Source of the DNA: Deltaproteobacteria bacterium
GTDB taxonomy: Bacteria > Bdellovibrionota_C > UBA2361 > SZUA-149 > JADYYL01
Direction of reading: 5' to 3'
Length of the DNA stretch: 5,721 nt
Assembly (NCBI GenBank): GCA_020853655.1
Contig: JADYYL010000480.1
Span: 1-5,721, forward strand
Within the stretch, counting starts at the first letter, position 1. Every line of letters begins with the position of its first letter. Below the pieces are notes generated by a model that saw only the letters and a list, made by a program, of their open reading frames with translations, was not told the origin of the DNA and searched no databases. The translations under genes and the position numbers were made by a program. This document shows, one piece after another, positions 1-4,845 of this stretch.

Positions 1-99
1 CCGAAACCGCACACGACAGCGAGCAACATAGAGTGCCTCAAAGAGGTTAATTCGTTCGGCGCCGCATCAACCGGCTACCCAAACTTCGAGGAAGATTAG
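1..99 (+). CDS. possible 3' tail of an upstream reading frame (partial)
   Basis: Frame 1 is open from the window edge to a TAG at 97-99, giving 32 residues that end in GYPNFEED. The other two forward frames close sooner, at about 30 and 48. A weak hairpin with a T4 run lies 20 bases downstream, as expected after a gene end. A 32-codon open stretch is easily obtained by chance, and no family is recognisable, so this is only a candidate for the C-terminus of a gene lying mostly outside the window. Confidence 0.15.
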   Translation, partial: PKPHTTASNIECLKEVNSFGAASTGYPNFEED

Positions 100-118
100 A
101 AGATTCTCTAGAAGAGGT

Positions 119-136
119 AAAACCGAATCGGGTTTT
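119..136 (+). terminator. weak terminator-like hairpin
   Basis: AAAACC at 119-124 pairs with GGTTTT at 131-136 around a 6-base loop, and the right arm ends in four T. The A-run on the left and T-run on the right make it symmetrical, so it could work on either strand. The stem has only two G-C pairs, so it is a weak candidate. Its position fits the end of a possible upstream gene at 99. Confidence 0.25.
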
Positions 137-173
137 GCGCCGATAAAGCCGATACTCTCTATTGAAGTGTATC

Positions 174-196
174 TGCAGGGCCGTAAGCGCCCTGCA
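174..196. repeat. 8-bp perfect inverted repeat
   Basis: TGCAGGGC (174-181) and GCCCTGCA (189-196) are exact reverse complements separated by 7 bases. The stem is GC-rich and not followed by a T-run, so it does not look like an intrinsic terminator. It lies in the long leader region before the exported-protein gene. Its role is unknown. Confidence 0.4.
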
Positions 197-492
197 CCGA
201 AATTTGCATGGATCAGCCTCGAACGGAGCCTCGCCAGGTCTGTAATGACGTCGACTTCCGGACGACTTCTTCTAACGAGACGACCCTCTGTTCGCCGAGA
301 AGCGGATCCAGTGATTTTCTCGCAGGCTTTTCGCTGCCCTGCAAGGGGCGCCCTTGGAGACGAAACGGGAGCAGAATCCACGCCCAGCTGCCCCCGTTGA
401 GCCGCCAAGATGCTCGCCGGAGAGGTGACGATGAGATTTTTGCAGGTGGTTGCGAGAACAAAGTGACGGTTAAGAGAACCAAGAAGTTCGTG

Positions 493-499
493 AAGGGGA
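493..499 (+). promoter_or_regulatory. ribosome binding site that sets the start at 505
   Basis: The purine run AAGGGGA ends 5 bases before the ATG at 505. This supports 505 rather than the upstream in-frame ATG at 208, which would place 99 unrelated residues in front of a classical signal peptide. Confidence 0.6.
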
Positions 500-504
500 A
501 ATCC

Positions 505-846
505 ATGATCAAGAAGAGAACGCTCCAACTCTCCGCAGTAGCCGCCGTGTCTTTCATTCTGAGCTCGGCGACGCCTGCGTCCGCAGAGCTTTGGAAGTGC
601 GTTCCGAAGGCGGGTGGCTCTGAGTACTTCACAGAGACGCCGTCATTTGGCGACGACGTTCAATGTGACGAGGTGCAGAGTTCCCGGTATTCGAAGCCCG
701 GATCGGGCGGTAGTGCCGATCCGAAAGAGAAGGCAAAGAAGGGCAAGTCCGCGGGTAAGCTCACCAAAGAGGAGCGCGCGAAGATAAAGGCCAAGGGGAA
801 CAAGGAAAAGAAGAAGCCGAAGCCATCGAAGAAGAAGCCCACCTAG
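505..846 (+). CDS. exported DUF4124-like protein with Lys/Pro-rich basic tail
   Basis: A 113-residue protein of unknown function, predicted to be exported. Residues 1-27 form a classical Sec signal peptide: basic KKR start, hydrophobic core at about 7-20, and an ASA cleavage site before E28. Residues 28-57 (ELWKCVPKAGGSEYFTETP and on, with Cys32 and Cys54) resemble the short DUF4124 module of proteobacterial envelope proteins, which reads like Y-x-C/W-x-D-x-x-G-x-x-x-Y-T/S-D-x-P. This is a pattern match, not a search result. From about 63 the chain is low complexity and strongly basic (KEKAKKGKS, KEKKKPKPSKKK), probably disordered. Such a tail could bind acidic polymers such as lipopolysaccharide, nucleic acid or peptidoglycan-linked polymers, but that is inference. 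The stop codon lies inside the left arm of a 23-bp perfect hairpin. The gene stands alone. Confidence 0.8.
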   Translation: MIKKRTLQLSAVAAVSFILSSATPASAELWKCVPKAGGSEYFTETPSFGDDVQCDEVQSSRYSKPGSGGSADPKEKAKKGKSAGKLTKEERAKIKAKGNKEKKKPKPSKKKPT

Positions 847-888
847 AGCTGCCAGTTTCTGCGTAGCAGAAACTGGCAGCTCTAGGTG
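840..888. repeat. 23-bp perfect inverted repeat overlapping a stop codon
   Basis: Bases 840-862 are the exact reverse complement of 866-888, with only GTA (863-865) between them. The left arm contains the last Pro and Thr codons and the TAG stop (844-846) of the exported-protein gene. No T-run follows, so it is not a standard intrinsic terminator. It could still act as a transcript 3'-end protecting stem, a Rho-independent stop without U-tract, or a DNA cruciform. The apex is GCGTAGC, a GNA triloop of the class known to fold very stably in single-stranded DNA. Confidence 0.9.
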
Positions 889-907
889 TCGCACCGATAG
901 GTGCGAC
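888..907. repeat. second perfect hairpin directly abutting the first
   Basis: GTCGCACC (888-895) and GGTGCGAC (900-907) are exact reverse complements around a GATA loop. This 8-bp stem begins at the base where the 23-bp hairpin ends, giving two tandem stem-loops with no gap. No T-run follows. Confidence 0.8.
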
Positions 908-1030
908 CAGAGATAAAGAGCGGTTCTCCCTAAAGAAGTTCTTCTGTCGCCGAAGGCGTCCCTATGAATTTCTTGCTACACGGTTTCGAGAACTGCTCTA
1001 GAGCTGCGACAACTAAGTTAAGTAAAGGTA

Positions 1031-1092
1031 AGTAATTGGCGTTTTTTATGGATATCCCGCGAAGCGGGAATCTGTGAGAAACGCCCATTACT
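1031..1092. repeat. nested inverted repeats: long imperfect stem enclosing a tight hairpin
   Basis: Bases 1031-1044 pair with 1079-1092 over 14 positions with one mismatch (T1037 against C1086). Inside, TCCCGC (1055-1060) pairs perfectly with GCGGGA (1064-1069) around GAA, so the apex is GCGAAGC, the exceptionally stable DNA mini-hairpin. Folded, the two stems stack into a cruciform-like or RNA stem with an internal bulge. No T-run follows the right arm. Confidence 0.65.
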
Positions 1093-1118
1093 GGCCTGAA
1101 AGCAGCCAAGAGATAAAA

Positions 1119-1170
1119 ACTAGTGCTCTGATAAGTTAGGCTGTTACTCCTTACCTGTCGGAGCACCAGT
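1119..1170. repeat. 13-bp imperfect inverted repeat
   Basis: ACTAGTGCTCTGA (1119-1131) pairs with TCGGAGCACCAGT (1158-1170) with one A-C mismatch and one G-U wobble. The 26-base interior has a possible 4-bp extension (TAAG 1132-1135 with CTTA 1150-1153). It follows the 1031-1092 structure by 26 bases, so the two could belong to one structured transcript. Confidence 0.5.
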
Positions 1171-1186
1171 CGGGTTTCTCGCTACG

Positions 1187-1366
1187 GTGGCGACATCGGC
1201 AGTGGGGCTCGCCCTGAGCTCCCTTGCCCTCCTTTGGCTTGCTCGATTGGACTCGGGACTCCTCAAAGACGGGGGCCCATCCTCTCGCCTACAATCGACT
1301 TCGTCCGACCGCCACGGTAACGCACATGAGCTGCGTCAGACGCGATATGGGGCTCCCATTCGCTGA
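1187..1366 (+). CDS. doubtful small membrane-type frame (59 codons, GTG start)
   Basis: A frame open from 1124 to the TGA at 1364-1366 encodes, from a GTG at 1187, a hydrophobic run of about 18 residues (ATSAVGLALSSLALLWLA) followed by a polar tail ending in YGAPIR. This would suit a single-span membrane peptide or a signal anchor. No ribosome binding site precedes the GTG, there is no ATG, and no family is recognised. The same frame resumes after the TGA and runs to a TAA at 1511-1513 ending FVRIDQVLGR, so a decayed longer gene is an alternative. A chance frame is the simplest reading. Confidence 0.12.
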   Translation: MATSAVGLALSSLALLWLARLDSGLLKDGGPSSRLQSTSSDRHGNAHELRQTRYGAPIR

Positions 1367-1501
1367 AGCTTACGTGACTCGAACCCCGCAACGATTTCAG
1401 CGTCCCTGAAACTTTGTAGCACTCTCTCCTGGGGACAATTTTTGTCGATCTGGCAAACCCTGGACGCCAAACGGAAAGTTTTCGTCCGAATCGACCAAGT
1501 T

Positions 1502-1522
1502 CTTGGCAGATAAATTGCCAAG
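1502..1522. repeat. 7-bp perfect hairpin
   Basis: CTTGGCA (1502-1508) and TGCCAAG (1516-1522) pair perfectly around the 7-base loop GATAAAT. The downstream bases are purine-rich, not a T-run, so a terminator on this strand is unlikely. A longer-range 10-bp pairing (1535-1544 with 1636-1645) is also present but could be chance. Confidence 0.35.
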
Positions 1523-1736
1523 CAAGGGGAGTTCAGGTGGCCCACTCTCAGCGGGCCAGGCGAGGGTGAAGTCCTTTCGCGAGAATACCGCAGAACGGTG
1601 CGACGATCGTGAGGGATAGATCTTCTTAATATCGATGGGCCACCTCTCCGCCGGAATCCCCGGGTTCGGACGGAAGTCACGGTCTTCAAGCGATATCAGC
1701 CGTCGTAAATTTTAAGCCGCGAAGTTTCGCATCAAT

Positions 1737-1743
1737 GAGGGTG
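1737..1743 (+). promoter_or_regulatory. ribosome binding site that favours the bactofilin start at 1750
   Basis: GAGGGTG ends 6 bases before the ATG at 1750. An in-frame ATG at 1735 has no such site upstream and would make this sequence part of the coding region. Bactofilins commonly begin with a short M-W/F-x-K-K start like the MWKKP seen from 1750. Confidence 0.55.
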
Positions 1744-1749
1744 AACAGT

Positions 1750-2262
1750 ATGTGGAAAAAGCCAAATGAAGAGGCAGTGACCGGCCCGGTCTCGTTCACG
1801 AACGAAGAGCCTGTTGCCGAACGCCGGAAGAGCAATGACCGCGCGGTGGTGGGAAGCGCGATCACGATTCGCGGCAACATCGAAGGGAATCAAGATCTCC
1901 TCATCGACGGTGAGGTTGAAGGCACCGTCGAGCTTCGTGCGAACACCGTGACGGTCGGGAAGTCGGGACGCGTTCGTGCGAATGTCTACGCGAAGTCTGT
2001 CATCGTCGAAGGTGATATTCGCGGCGACGTCTTCGGAACGGATCAAGTCATCGTTCATCCGTCGGGAAGCGTTCGTGGAAACATTACCGCTCCTCGCGTC
2101 ACCCTAGAAGACGGCGCGAAGCTGAAAGGGAGCATCGACATGGATCCTCAGGGGACGGAGAACGCAAAGCGCGATGAGAAGTCCGCGTCAAAATCCGAGG
2201 CGGCGCCCAGCGTCACGAGTTCGGGAAAATCGAACGGCGCGATTCATGCTCCCGGGCAGTAG
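1750..2262 (+). CDS. bactofilin (polymer-forming cytoskeletal protein)
   Basis: A 170-residue bactofilin, a cytoskeletal protein whose beta-helical core assembles without nucleotide into filaments, often membrane-associated, and in other bacteria used for cell shape, stalk or polar organisation. The core spans about residues 31-132 and shows the family's repeating hydrophobic/Gly pattern: TIRGNIEGNQDLLIDGEVEG, then VGKSGRVRANV, VIVEGDIRGDVFGTD, HPSGSVRGNI and APRVTLEDGAKLKGSIDMDP. The first 30 residues are short and charged, as in the family, and could carry membrane or partner contacts. Residues 133-170 are a polar, Lys/Ser/Ala-rich disordered tail, also typical. Length is normal. A start 15 bases upstream at 1735 is possible but lacks a ribosome site. 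The gene is followed by a probable terminator, so it is likely monocistronic. No M23 peptidase or ParAB gene, frequent bactofilin neighbours, is visible. Confidence 0.95.
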   Translation: MWKKPNEEAVTGPVSFTNEEPVAERRKSNDRAVVGSAITIRGNIEGNQDLLIDGEVEGTVELRANTVTVGKSGRVRANVYAKSVIVEGDIRGDVFGTDQVIVHPSGSVRGNITAPRVTLEDGAKLKGSIDMDPQGTENAKRDEKSASKSEAAPSVTSSGKSNGAIHAPGQ

Positions 2263-2282
2263 TCCGGCGCAGCAACGAACGG

Positions 2283-2314
2283 TGGCCGGGCGAATCCGTC
2301 CGGCCAGTCGTTTT
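2283..2314 (+). terminator. probable intrinsic terminator after the bactofilin gene
   Basis: TGGCCGGGCG (2283-2292) pairs with CGTCCGGCCA (2297-2306) over 10 bp with one G-U wobble, around the tetraloop AATC. GTCGTTTT follows directly. The stem is strong and GC-rich. The T-run is short (four), so termination may be incomplete. It lies 20 bases after the bactofilin stop. Confidence 0.6.
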
Positions 2315-2381
2315 GCCGGTTGAGGGAATTGACAGACAGTGGTGATGAGAACGAAGGTTTTGTCGTAACGAGCGCCGAGCG

Positions 2382-3101
2382 ATGACCAAGCATATCAACT
2401 TCGCTTACCTGCAAGCGAGAGACGTCAAGCGGAACGCCATCGCACATACCGAGGAGATCCACGTCTCTCAAGCCCTCCGCGCGATCTCAAAGCACCTCGG
2501 TTCTGGCGGGAAGAAGACCATTCTCGATCTCGGCGGCGCGTCTAAAGCAAACGTTTCTTACTTTTCTAACTACTCCTGCACGCTAATCATTGACGATTTT
2601 CTCAACGAGTATCGTCGGCTGAAGCAGTCGGAACCGGAGTGCTCGCCGGCTCGCGCTCTCGAATCGCTTGTGGGCGACAATGGGGGGTGGCGCTTCGACG
2701 CGATCTTCGCCTGGGACATACTGAATTACCTCAATCCCGTTGAAGCGAAGAGCTTCTTAAAAGCGTTGTCTGATCGTTCAAAGGCCGATGCGTTGTTGCT
2801 CGCCTACGTATCTTCCGTCACGGACATTCCGGAAGAACCATCCTCTCATCACATTATCGATCATGAGCGGATCAGTCTGCTGAAACGCGGAGCAGGCACC
2901 ATCAAGTGTGCGCGGTTCAGCCAACGTGAGCTCATGACTTATCTTCCGGGCTGGAAACTCACTCGCTCCATTCACCTCCGGAGCGCACTGCAGGAGCATC
3001 TGTTCACTTTTTCGGGGCGCCCAGCGGGACTCCCTGCAGATTGCCGATCAGACGCCTCGCGTTCCGAGCGCTCGGTGCACGACGACCTCGTCTCTGCATA
3101 G
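2382..3101 (+). CDS. class I SAM methyltransferase-like protein, divergent
   Basis: A 239-residue cytosolic protein that looks like a Rossmann-fold methyltransferase, substrate unknown. The likely motif I strand and loop is TILDLGGASKAN (46-57), an acidic-x-Gly pattern in which the usual third small residue is Ala rather than Gly. IIDDF (69-73) fits the strand-2 acidic motif. FDAIFAWDILNYL (105-117) fits the motif IV strand and loop, and ALLLAYVSS (137-145) fits motif VI. Residues 146-162 are rich in His and acidic residues. The C-terminal 30 residues (from about 211) are polar and probably disordered. The degenerate glycine loop means it may bind SAM weakly or be a non-catalytic relative. 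The ribosome site before ATG 2382 is poor. The gene lies 119 bases after the bactofilin with a terminator between, so co-transcription is doubtful. No operon partner follows closely. Confidence 0.7.
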   Translation: MTKHINFAYLQARDVKRNAIAHTEEIHVSQALRAISKHLGSGGKKTILDLGGASKANVSYFSNYSCTLIIDDFLNEYRRLKQSEPECSPARALESLVGDNGGWRFDAIFAWDILNYLNPVEAKSFLKALSDRSKADALLLAYVSSVTDIPEEPSSHHIIDHERISLLKRGAGTIKCARFSQRELMTYLPGWKLTRSIHLRSALQEHLFTFSGRPAGLPADCRSDASRSERSVHDDLVSA

Positions 3102-3218
3102 GAACTGCCCGGCGTCATACCGCGCGAGAGAGCACAGCGCGTCGACTCTAGTAAACGCACCCTCTCGCACGCTTCTTCATACTCATACGCTCGCGCAAGA
3201 ACCTGCGGAACGAAGACG

Positions 3219-3248
3219 TTCCAATCACCTCCCCATTCAGCGTATAGT
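3219..3248 (+). promoter_or_regulatory. candidate sigma-70-type promoter for the dehydratase gene
   Basis: TATAGT at 3243-3248 matches the -10 consensus at five of six positions. With an 18-base spacer the -35 would be TTCCAA (3219-3224), a three-of-six match. A transcript would start near 3255, leaving a leader of roughly 37 bases. A 6-bp hairpin (GGAACG 3207-3212 with CGTTCC 3217-3222, loop AAGA) overlaps the -35 region and could be an operator-like site. All of this is weak pattern matching. Confidence 0.3.
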
Positions 3249-3291
3249 CCAACGCAACGAATCAACACGTTCAATCAATTACGGAGTCTGT

Positions 3292-3618
3292 ATGGGTGAG
3301 CTCGCGACGATGCAATGTGTTCCGTGCCGTGGAGGAGTTCCGCCCCTCGCGAAAACCGCTGCCGACGCCCTTCTGGCGAAACTGAGCGGCTGGGAGATCG
3401 TCAACAATCATCACCTGACCAAGTCTTACGAATTCCCCGACTTCGTTCAGGCGCTTGAGTTCGTGAACAGGATTGGGGCGGTCGCAGAAGAACAGGGTCA
3501 TCATCCCGATATCGCCCTTTCGTGGGGCAAAGTGCGAACAGAGATCTGGACGCACAAGATAGACGGACTGACAGAGAGTGATTTCATCCTCGCCGACAAG
3601 ATCGACCAACTGCGCTGA
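3292..3618 (+). CDS. phhB: pterin-4a-carbinolamine dehydratase
   Basis: A complete 108-residue 4a-hydroxytetrahydrobiopterin dehydratase (EC 4.2.1.96), a cytosolic enzyme that dehydrates the 4a-carbinolamine pterin left by aromatic amino acid hydroxylases so the cofactor can be recycled. The family signature is clear: LSGWEI (31-36), YEFPDFVQALEFVNRIGAVAEEQGHHPD with the catalytic HHP at 70-72, and THKIDGLTESDFILADKID with the third His at 88. The start at 3292 has GGAG five bases upstream and gives the MxELxxxxCVPCRGGVPPL opening usual in bacterial members. ATG 3310 is a less likely alternative. Length is normal. No phenylalanine hydroxylase gene is in the window, so the partner hydroxylase, or a role in molybdopterin or other pterin metabolism, cannot be decided. 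The symbol follows the best-known bacterial member. Confidence 0.95.
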   Translation: MGELATMQCVPCRGGVPPLAKTAADALLAKLSGWEIVNNHHLTKSYEFPDFVQALEFVNRIGAVAEEQGHHPDIALSWGKVRTEIWTHKIDGLTESDFILADKIDQLR

Positions 3619-3653
3619 GAGAATCTTTCGTTCGTCGAAGAGGAACGTCTCGT

Positions 3654-3989
3654 AATGAGTGGCTCTGCATCGCGGCACAAGCTCGGCCCAACGAGGCAGA
3701 TCAATCGAATGGGCTGTTCACTCTCTGGATCGATGGAGAGATTGACGCTCAGCACACAGGGCTGAACTGGGTCGGTGCATACTCCAACTTTGGCATCAAC
3801 GCGGTCTGTCTCGAGAACTACTGGAATATGACTTCGCCGGTCGTTCAAGAACGCTGCCCTGATAGCTTCGTCGTCAGCACCCAACGAATCGGGTGCGCCG
3901 CCGCAGATTCCCTACCCGCTGCGCCGACGGGGTTTCCCATGACGAACGAGGAAACGCTCTCCCCATTCTTTTCGCTCAGGGCGTTGTGA
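3654..3989 (+). pseudogene. C-terminal remnant of a secreted ConA-like / polysaccharide-lyase-like protein
   Basis: The frame 3582-3989 is open for 135 codons but has no ATG, GTG or TTG before the homologous part. Translation from 3654 gives NEWLCIAAQARPNE, then NGLFTLWIDGEIDAQHTGLNWVG, NAVCLENYWN, SPVVQERCPDSFVVSTQRIGC. This is the pattern of the C-terminal half of jelly-roll (concanavalin A-like lectin/glucanase fold) proteins annotated as polysaccharide-lyase-like: W-x-C-x-E-x-x-x-x-L-N, then LWIDG, then FLENYWN, then D-N-F-V-V-S-T-x-x-I-G-C. That recognition is from memory, not a search. The N-terminal half and signal peptide are absent, since the upstream DNA is the intact dehydratase in another frame. 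After IGC the frame continues AAADSLPAAPTGF, like a Pro-rich linker to a lost further domain, and ends at TGA 3987. I read it as a relic left by deletion or rearrangement. Confidence 0.65.
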
Positions 3990-4194
3990 CGATCCCTAGG
4001 GACACCCCCACCTCTCGACAGATCCATTCGAACAAAGACCGATCCTGCTCTCGACTTTGCGAGAGTGGACGAACCCTGGAAGTCCTGGATCTCATTCAGA
4101 TTTCTCCTCGCGGCGTCGGGTTCCGAGTGTTATGAATCGACAGCAGTGCAGGAAGTTCGCAACGCGCGTTCCAAACTGATCAGTTCAAGGGGTC
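3990..4194. other. non-coding gap before tadE
   Basis: No gene is supported between the remnant's TGA and tadE. A 6-bp perfect hairpin (CTCTCG 4048-4053, CGAGAG 4060-4065, loop ACTTTG) is present without a T-run. I could not find a convincing promoter. The overlapping forward frames that run through here into tadE have no recognisable domain. The remaining DNA may hold more of the decayed upstream gene. Confidence 0.4.
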
Positions 4195-4845
4195 ATGCGA
4201 GATCGCTTACTCAAGTCGAAGAGCGAGGAGGGCCAGGCTCTTGTCGAGTTCGTGATCTGTGCGCTCACGTTTTTGATGCTTGTCCTCGGCGTGCTCCAAC
4301 TTGCTCTCGTCCTCAACGCGCAGACGGCGGTTCGATACGCCGCATACTCCGCCGCGCGAGCCGCAATCGTCTCCTCGGGTCAGAAATCCCAGATGCTCGA
4401 AGCCGCTCGAATCGCGTTGCTTCCCATTTTTCCTCGCCATGGGCGAGCCACGACAACCCGCGGTTTTCTGGAGAACTACCTCGGAGCAAAGGCTGTTGAT
4501 CAACAGCTCATCTGGAACGGACTCAACGGCTCGCCGATTACCGACGTGTCCGTGGTCAGCCCAAGAACCGGCGGCTTCATCACGTTCGACGATCCCATCA
4601 ATGCGAATCGAACGGCAATTACGGTGCGAGTCGTTCATCAGTACGAACTCGTCGTCCCATTCGTCAATGCATTGGCCGTGAAGATTCGAGACCTCACGAC
4701 GGTGCGGGGCGAGACGGTCGAATCACTCGCGAGAAAAGCTTCAATCGACAAGCGACGAAGATCCCCGTCGCGTGAGAGCGGATACCGAATCCCGCTTGAA
4801 GCCTACTACACCATGCATCTTCAATCGGATTACAGCCCCCGATGA
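4195..4845 (+). CDS. tadE: TadE-like pilus assembly pseudopilin
   Basis: A 216-residue TadE-family protein, a minor pseudopilin of Tad/Flp type IVc pili or related secretion machinery, anchored in the inner membrane with its C-terminal part in the periplasm. Residues 1-13 are basic then acidic and end in EEG. G13-Q14 is a prepilin-peptidase-like junction with E18 at +5, followed by a hydrophobic helix (about 15-40, ALVEFVICALTFLMLVLGVL). NAQTAVRYAAYSAARAAIV (41-59) is the typical helix continuation with small residues. The end YRIPLEAYYTMHLQSD (197-212) matches the usual TadE finish of P-L-x-A-x-Y-x-M-x-x-Q-S. Start 4195 has AAGGGG only two bases upstream, a short spacing, but no later start keeps the processing site. 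The stop overlaps the next gene by ATGA, indicating translational coupling. No prepilin flp or ATPase gene lies upstream in the window. Confidence 0.9.
   Translation: MRDRLLKSKSEEGQALVEFVICALTFLMLVLGVLQLALVLNAQTAVRYAAYSAARAAIVSSGQKSQMLEAARIALLPIFPRHGRATTTRGFLENYLGAKAVDQQLIWNGLNGSPITDVSVVSPRTGGFITFDDPINANRTAITVRVVHQYELVVPFVNALAVKIRDLTTVRGETVESLARKASIDKRRRSPSRESGYRIPLEAYYTMHLQSDYSPR

Larger units (their letters stand above)
100..504. other. non-coding region upstream of the exported-protein gene
   Basis: I see no supported gene here. Open frames exist on both strands, including one on the minus strand across nearly the whole region, but none has a recognisable domain, a good ribosome binding site or convincing composition. 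The frame of the downstream gene stays open back to an ATG at 208, but the signal peptide and ribosome site place the real start at 505. Small hairpins occur at 119-136, 174-196 and 342-356 (CAAGGG, loop GCG, CCCTTG). No clear sigma-70 promoter was identified. Confidence 0.5.
847..1749. other. gene-poor, hairpin-rich intergenic region
   Basis: About 0.9 kb separates the exported-protein gene from the bactofilin, with no convincing protein gene. It holds a dense set of inverted repeats: 840-888, 888-907, 948-958 (CGCC, loop GAA, GGCG), 1031-1092 with a nested stem at 1055-1069, 1119-1170 and 1502-1522. A 9-base direct repeat AGAGATAAA occurs at 909-917 and 1109-1117. The 10-mer CTAGAGCTGC in the 23-bp hairpin (843-852) recurs at 998-1007. 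No tRNA, tmRNA, SRP RNA or RNase P signature could be confirmed. The structure density would fit a non-coding RNA or a decayed mobile or intergenic repeat, but neither is shown. Confidence 0.5.

Noticed and set aside
208..504. N-terminal extension of the exported protein from an ATG at 208
   Set aside because: It would bury a textbook signal peptide at residue 100, whereas ATG 505 has a good ribosome site.
67..528. Long minus-strand open frame of 153 codons across the first intergenic region
   Set aside because: No recognisable domain, no ribosome site, and its start lies inside the signal peptide of the exported-protein gene on the other strand.
1094..1112. GAAAGCAGCCAAGAGAT resembles the conserved loop of bacterial SRP RNA
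   Set aside because: The partner strand (GUCAGG/GGAA pattern) and the enclosing helix are missing, so the similarity is superficial.
1133..1142. GTTAGGC, which fits the integron attC R' box GTTRRRY
   Set aside because: No complementary RYYYAAC box at the right distance, and no integrase or cassette gene is visible.
1374..1388. GGGGTTCGAGTC on the minus strand, resembling a tRNA T-loop
   Set aside because: The flanking bases do not form the 5-bp T-stem, and no anticodon or acceptor arms could be built around it.
1535..1645. 10-bp long-range inverted repeat (AGGTGGCCCA with TGGGCCACCT)
   Set aside because: At about 90 bases separation a 10-bp match is roughly expected by chance in a window of this size.
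1336..1689. Minus-strand open frame of 117 codons
   Set aside because: Arg-rich composition with no motif, and it overlaps several hairpins. It reads like non-coding DNA.
2329..2334. Perfect -35 consensus TTGACA before the methyltransferase-like gene
   Set aside because: No acceptable -10 element lies 16-19 bases downstream, so a sigma-70 promoter is not supported.
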